Source: Deltaproteobacteria bacterium
Lineage (GTDB): Bacteria; Desulfobacterota; Desulfobacteria; Desulfobacterales; JAUVVS01
Length of the DNA: 6,369 bases
Direction: 5' to 3'
Assembly (NCBI GenBank): GCA_030604545.1
Contig: JAUVVS010000125.1
Span: forward strand, 1 to 6,369
A program made the position numbers and the translations under genes. The notes under the pieces were generated by a model. It saw nothing but the letters and a program-made list of their open reading frames with translations. It was not told where the DNA came from and did no database searches. Positions within the stretch are counted from its first letter, which is position 1. Every line of letters starts with the position of its first letter. Positions 4,498 to 6,369 of this stretch are shown here, one piece after another.

Positions 4498-6228
4498 ATG
4501 CCTGAAGCAACGATTTTTAAGGCGATGATATTAGCCGCAGGCTTCGGTACGAGGCTTCTGCCCTTTACTAAAACCACACCCAAGGTTCTATTCCCTATTG
4601 CAGGACGTCCTTTGCTCGACATAATTATCCAGAATCTACAAGTTGCCGGCTGCAAATCAATTATTATCAACACCCATCATCTGTATCATAAGATAGACTC
4701 CTTTTTAAAAGAGCAAAAATATACGGTTCCCGTCTACACCCGCCATGAACCTGTGATTCTCGGCACAGGAGGAGGTATTAAAAATGTAGCTGACTTCTGG
4801 GACGAACACCCCTTTTTGGTCCTAAACAGCGACATCATTACTGATATAGATCTGAGAAAGATTTATGATTATCACCTGCGACATAACTATCCGGCAACAT
4901 TGGTCCTTCATGACTATCCGCAGTTCAATAATGTATGGGTAAGAAATGAAGATTTTATAACAGGTTTTAACGGCAATGAGGAAAAAGGGTATTCAGACGG
5001 CATGAAAAGGCTTGCATTTACCGGTATACACGTCCTTGATCCGGAAATTCTTGATCTTATACCGGATGGTGTGTTTTCAAACATCATCGATATATACGAA
5101 ACATTGATATCAAACAGTAGAAAAGTAAAGGCATTTATTTCAAAACACCATTACTGGAGAGATATCGGAACGCCGGAAAGCTATATGAATGTGGTTTTTG
5201 AAAAAATGGCGCCCGAAGCTTTCAGACAGGCCTGGCCAGAGGCTATATTAGATTGTCGGGACAATAAAATAAAACGCAAAAAGCTTAAAGGAGATGGATC
5301 AAGCAGAAACTGGTACCGTCTCACTGCCAAAAACCGCTCACTTGTCATGGTAGATCATTCTATCAGGGCACAAAGTGAAACATCGGAAGTGGACTCATTT
5401 GTAGCCATCGGGCGCCACTTATACCAAAAAAAGATATCTGTACCTAAGATTTATCTTTATGACGCCTTTTCAGGGCTGGTTTTCACGGAAGATCTTGGCG
5501 ATGTAAATCTTCAGACAATTGTTTGCAATTCTAACAACATGGACAAAATTGTCTCCTATTACAAATCCGTTATAAATCTCCTTATTAAGCTATCTGTTTT
5601 TGGCGCTGAAGGGTTTAATCCATCCTGGGCATATCAAACCCCATACTATAGCAAAGATCTTGTTCTTGATAAGGAGTGCCGCTATTTTGTTGACGCCTTT
5701 TTAAACGGATATTTGAAAATGGATTTGAGTTTTGATAATTATGAAAATGAATTTTTAGTTCTGGCTGATAAAGCACTTGAATCTCCTGTAAACGGATTTA
5801 TGCACAGGGACTTACAGTCACGAAATATCATGGTTAAAAACGATAAATTTTATTTTATCGATTTTCAGGGGGGGCGCATAGGCCCTATACAGTACGATCT
5901 TGCATCCCTTTTAATAGATCCATATGTAGAACTGCCCTACCCTATTCAGGCTCAGCTACTCGATTACTGCATTGAAAGGCTGTCAACTTTTTTAAAAATT
6001 GACGAAGATAATTTCCGCTCCTGCTATAAATATTGTTCGATCACCAGAAATCTTCAAATGCTGGGCGCCTTTGGGTTTTTAAGCAACCAAAAAGGGAAAC
6101 CATTTTTTAAACAATACATCCCGGCAGCCGTAAACACCCTGAAACATAATCTATCCGCTTTTGAAAATACAATATTTCCCGGCTTGAAGTCCGTCGTGGA
6201 GAAAATATTTGACAGGATAACAGGATAA
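4498..6228 (+). CDS. Bifunctional sugar-1-phosphate nucleotidyltransferase / anomeric sugar kinase (MurU-AmgK-like fusion)
   Basis: This two-domain cytoplasmic protein has 576 residues from the ATG at 4498. Residues about 8-235 are an NTP_transferase domain: LAAGFGTRL (12-20) for nucleotide binding, PKVLFPIAGRPLLD with Lys29, GTGGGIKN from 89, NSD with metal-binding Asp112, FTGIHVL, and WRDIGTP with Asp222. Residues about 255-560 are an APH/choline-kinase-like domain: GDGSSRNWYR in the glycine loop, FTEDLGD, the catalytic HRDLQSRN with Asp438 and Asn443, and DFQGGRIGPIQYD with metal-binding Asp455. Separate MurU and AmgK of Pseudomonas share this motif style (HRD-RN, DFQ-GP-YD, LGIF-like LGAFGF). 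There AmgK makes MurNAc-1-phosphate and MurU makes UDP-MurNAc, a peptidoglycan-recycling route that bypasses MurA. The substrate here is inferred; a heptose or another hexosamine is possible. The start at 4498 has a GGTGA ribosome site 5 bases upstream. A GTG at 4489 is also in frame but lacks one. dapB follows after 73 bases, probably in the same transcript. Confidence 0.9.
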   Translation: MPEATIFKAMILAAGFGTRLLPFTKTTPKVLFPIAGRPLLDIIIQNLQVAGCKSIIINTHHLYHKIDSFLKEQKYTVPVYTRHEPVILGTGGGIKNVADFWDEHPFLVLNSDIITDIDLRKIYDYHLRHNYPATLVLHDYPQFNNVWVRNEDFITGFNGNEEKGYSDGMKRLAFTGIHVLDPEILDLIPDGVFSNIIDIYETLISNSRKVKAFISKHHYWRDIGTPESYMNVVFEKMAPEAFRQAWPEAILDCRDNKIKRKKLKGDGSSRNWYRLTAKNRSLVMVDHSIRAQSETSEVDSFVAIGRHLYQKKISVPKIYLYDAFSGLVFTEDLGDVNLQTIVCNSNNMDKIVSYYKSVINLLIKLSVFGAEGFNPSWAYQTPYYSKDLVLDKECRYFVDAFLNGYLKMDLSFDNYENEFLVLADKALESPVNGFMHRDLQSRNIMVKNDKFYFIDFQGGRIGPIQYDLASLLIDPYVELPYPIQAQLLDYCIERLSTFLKIDEDNFRSCYKYCSITRNLQMLGAFGFLSNQKGKPFFKQYIPAAVNTLKHNLSAFENTIFPGLKSVVEKIFDRITG

Positions 6229-6262
6229 ACATGATTGAAAATTATTATAAGGGATTTGGATA

Positions 6263-6277
6263 AAAGGACGTTCCTTT
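6263..6277 (+). other. Small hairpin upstream of dapB
   Basis: AAAGGA (6263-6268) can pair with TCCTTT (6272-6277) around CGT. AAAGGA is also a Shine-Dalgarno-like site for an alternative in-frame ATG at 6278, which the hairpin would mask. It is too short and GC-poor, with no adequate T-tract, to be a good terminator. Confidence 0.35.
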
Positions 6278-6290
6278 ATGACTCAAAAAT

Positions 6291-6295
6291 GGAGG
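6291..6295 (+). promoter_or_regulatory. Shine-Dalgarno of dapB
   Basis: GGAGG lies 6 bases before the ATG at 6302. It decides between this ATG and the in-frame ATG at 6278, which would add eight residues (MTQKWRLQ) of no family character. Confidence 0.85.
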
Positions 6296-6301
6296 CTACA
6301 G

Positions 6302-6369
6302 ATGAACAAAATAAAAATTATGATAAATGGTATTCCCGGCAATATGGCAGTAAATTTGGCAAAACACAC
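6302..6369 (+). CDS. dapB: 4-hydroxy-tetrahydrodipicolinate reductase, N-terminal fragment (cut by window end)
   Basis: Only the first 22 codons and part of the 23rd are present: MNKIKIMINGIPGNMAVNLA then KH. A short beta strand (KIKIMI) followed by NGIPGNMA matches the start of the DapB Rossmann fold, where GxxGxMG binds NAD(P)H. Here the last glycine is alanine, as I recall for a divergent DapB group. DapB reduces hydroxy-tetrahydrodipicolinate to tetrahydrodipicolinate on the path to diaminopimelate and lysine, so it supplies peptidoglycan crosslinks and fits the envelope theme of the upstream fusion gene. The identification rests on a short fragment; another Rossmann-fold dehydrogenase cannot be excluded. 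Confidence 0.7.
   Translation, partial: MNKIKIMINGIPGNMAVNLAKH

Noticed and set aside
4476..4673. Minus-strand ORF over the start of the fusion gene, and similar minus-strand ORFs at 776-976, 2268-2468 and 3309-3515
   Set aside because: Each lies opposite a confidently identified gene, lacks a good ribosome site and has no recognisable domain.
6231..6263. Ten-codon ORF (MIENYYKGFG) between the fusion gene and dapB
   Set aside because: It is too short, with only an AGGAT-like site, and shows no feature of a leader peptide such as a run of one regulatory amino acid.

Overview
The window is AT-rich bacterial chromosome with long, heavily A/T-biased intergenic regions and strong AGGAGG-type ribosome binding sites. 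The gene content is an E. coli-type PlsB acyltransferase, an RNase HI with an extra N-terminal region, a nucleotidyltransferase-kinase fusion resembling MurU plus AmgK, and the start of a DapB. Together with numerous short degenerate intergenic repeats, this suggests a Gram-negative member of the Desulfobacterota (Desulfobacterales-like). That placement is an inference from protein style, not a database result.

Layout. Positions 1-299 are non-coding and repeat-rich: a 16-bp tandem pair, an 88-bp structured repeat (copy 1) and a degenerate 7-bp array. They lead into rnhA (300-962, TTG start with a strong Shine-Dalgarno). A bidirectional hairpin terminator (964-998) separates rnhA from a convergent small membrane/coiled-coil protein gene (1010-1297, minus). 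A gene-free stretch of about 400 bases (1298-1692) holds a plausible promoter and an out-of-character GC-rich hairpin patch, then plsB (1693-4329). After plsB come another short tandem repeat and copy 2 of the 88-bp repeat (4395-4482), which ends only 15 bases before a two-domain gene (4498-6228). The window closes with a short spacer and the first 23 codons of dapB (6302 onward).

How the genes fit together. PlsB performs the first acylation of glycerol-3-phosphate in phospholipid synthesis. The fusion protein combines a MurU-like sugar-1-phosphate nucleotidyltransferase with an AmgK-like anomeric sugar kinase, so a single chain could convert recovered N-acetylmuramate to UDP-MurNAc in peptidoglycan recycling. 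DapB makes a lysine/diaminopimelate precursor. The right half of the window therefore has a cell-envelope theme, and the fusion gene and dapB are probably co-transcribed (73-base gap, no terminator seen).

The most noteworthy observations are four. First, the MurU-AmgK-like fusion. Second, the 88-bp repeat, found upstream of two unrelated genes in the same orientation, with its stems unchanged and most of its differences in loops. Third, an internal echo of the acyltransferase core in the N-terminal half of PlsB. Fourth, the small minus-strand membrane protein, whose hydrophobic half resembles the magnetosome protein MamI as I remember it.
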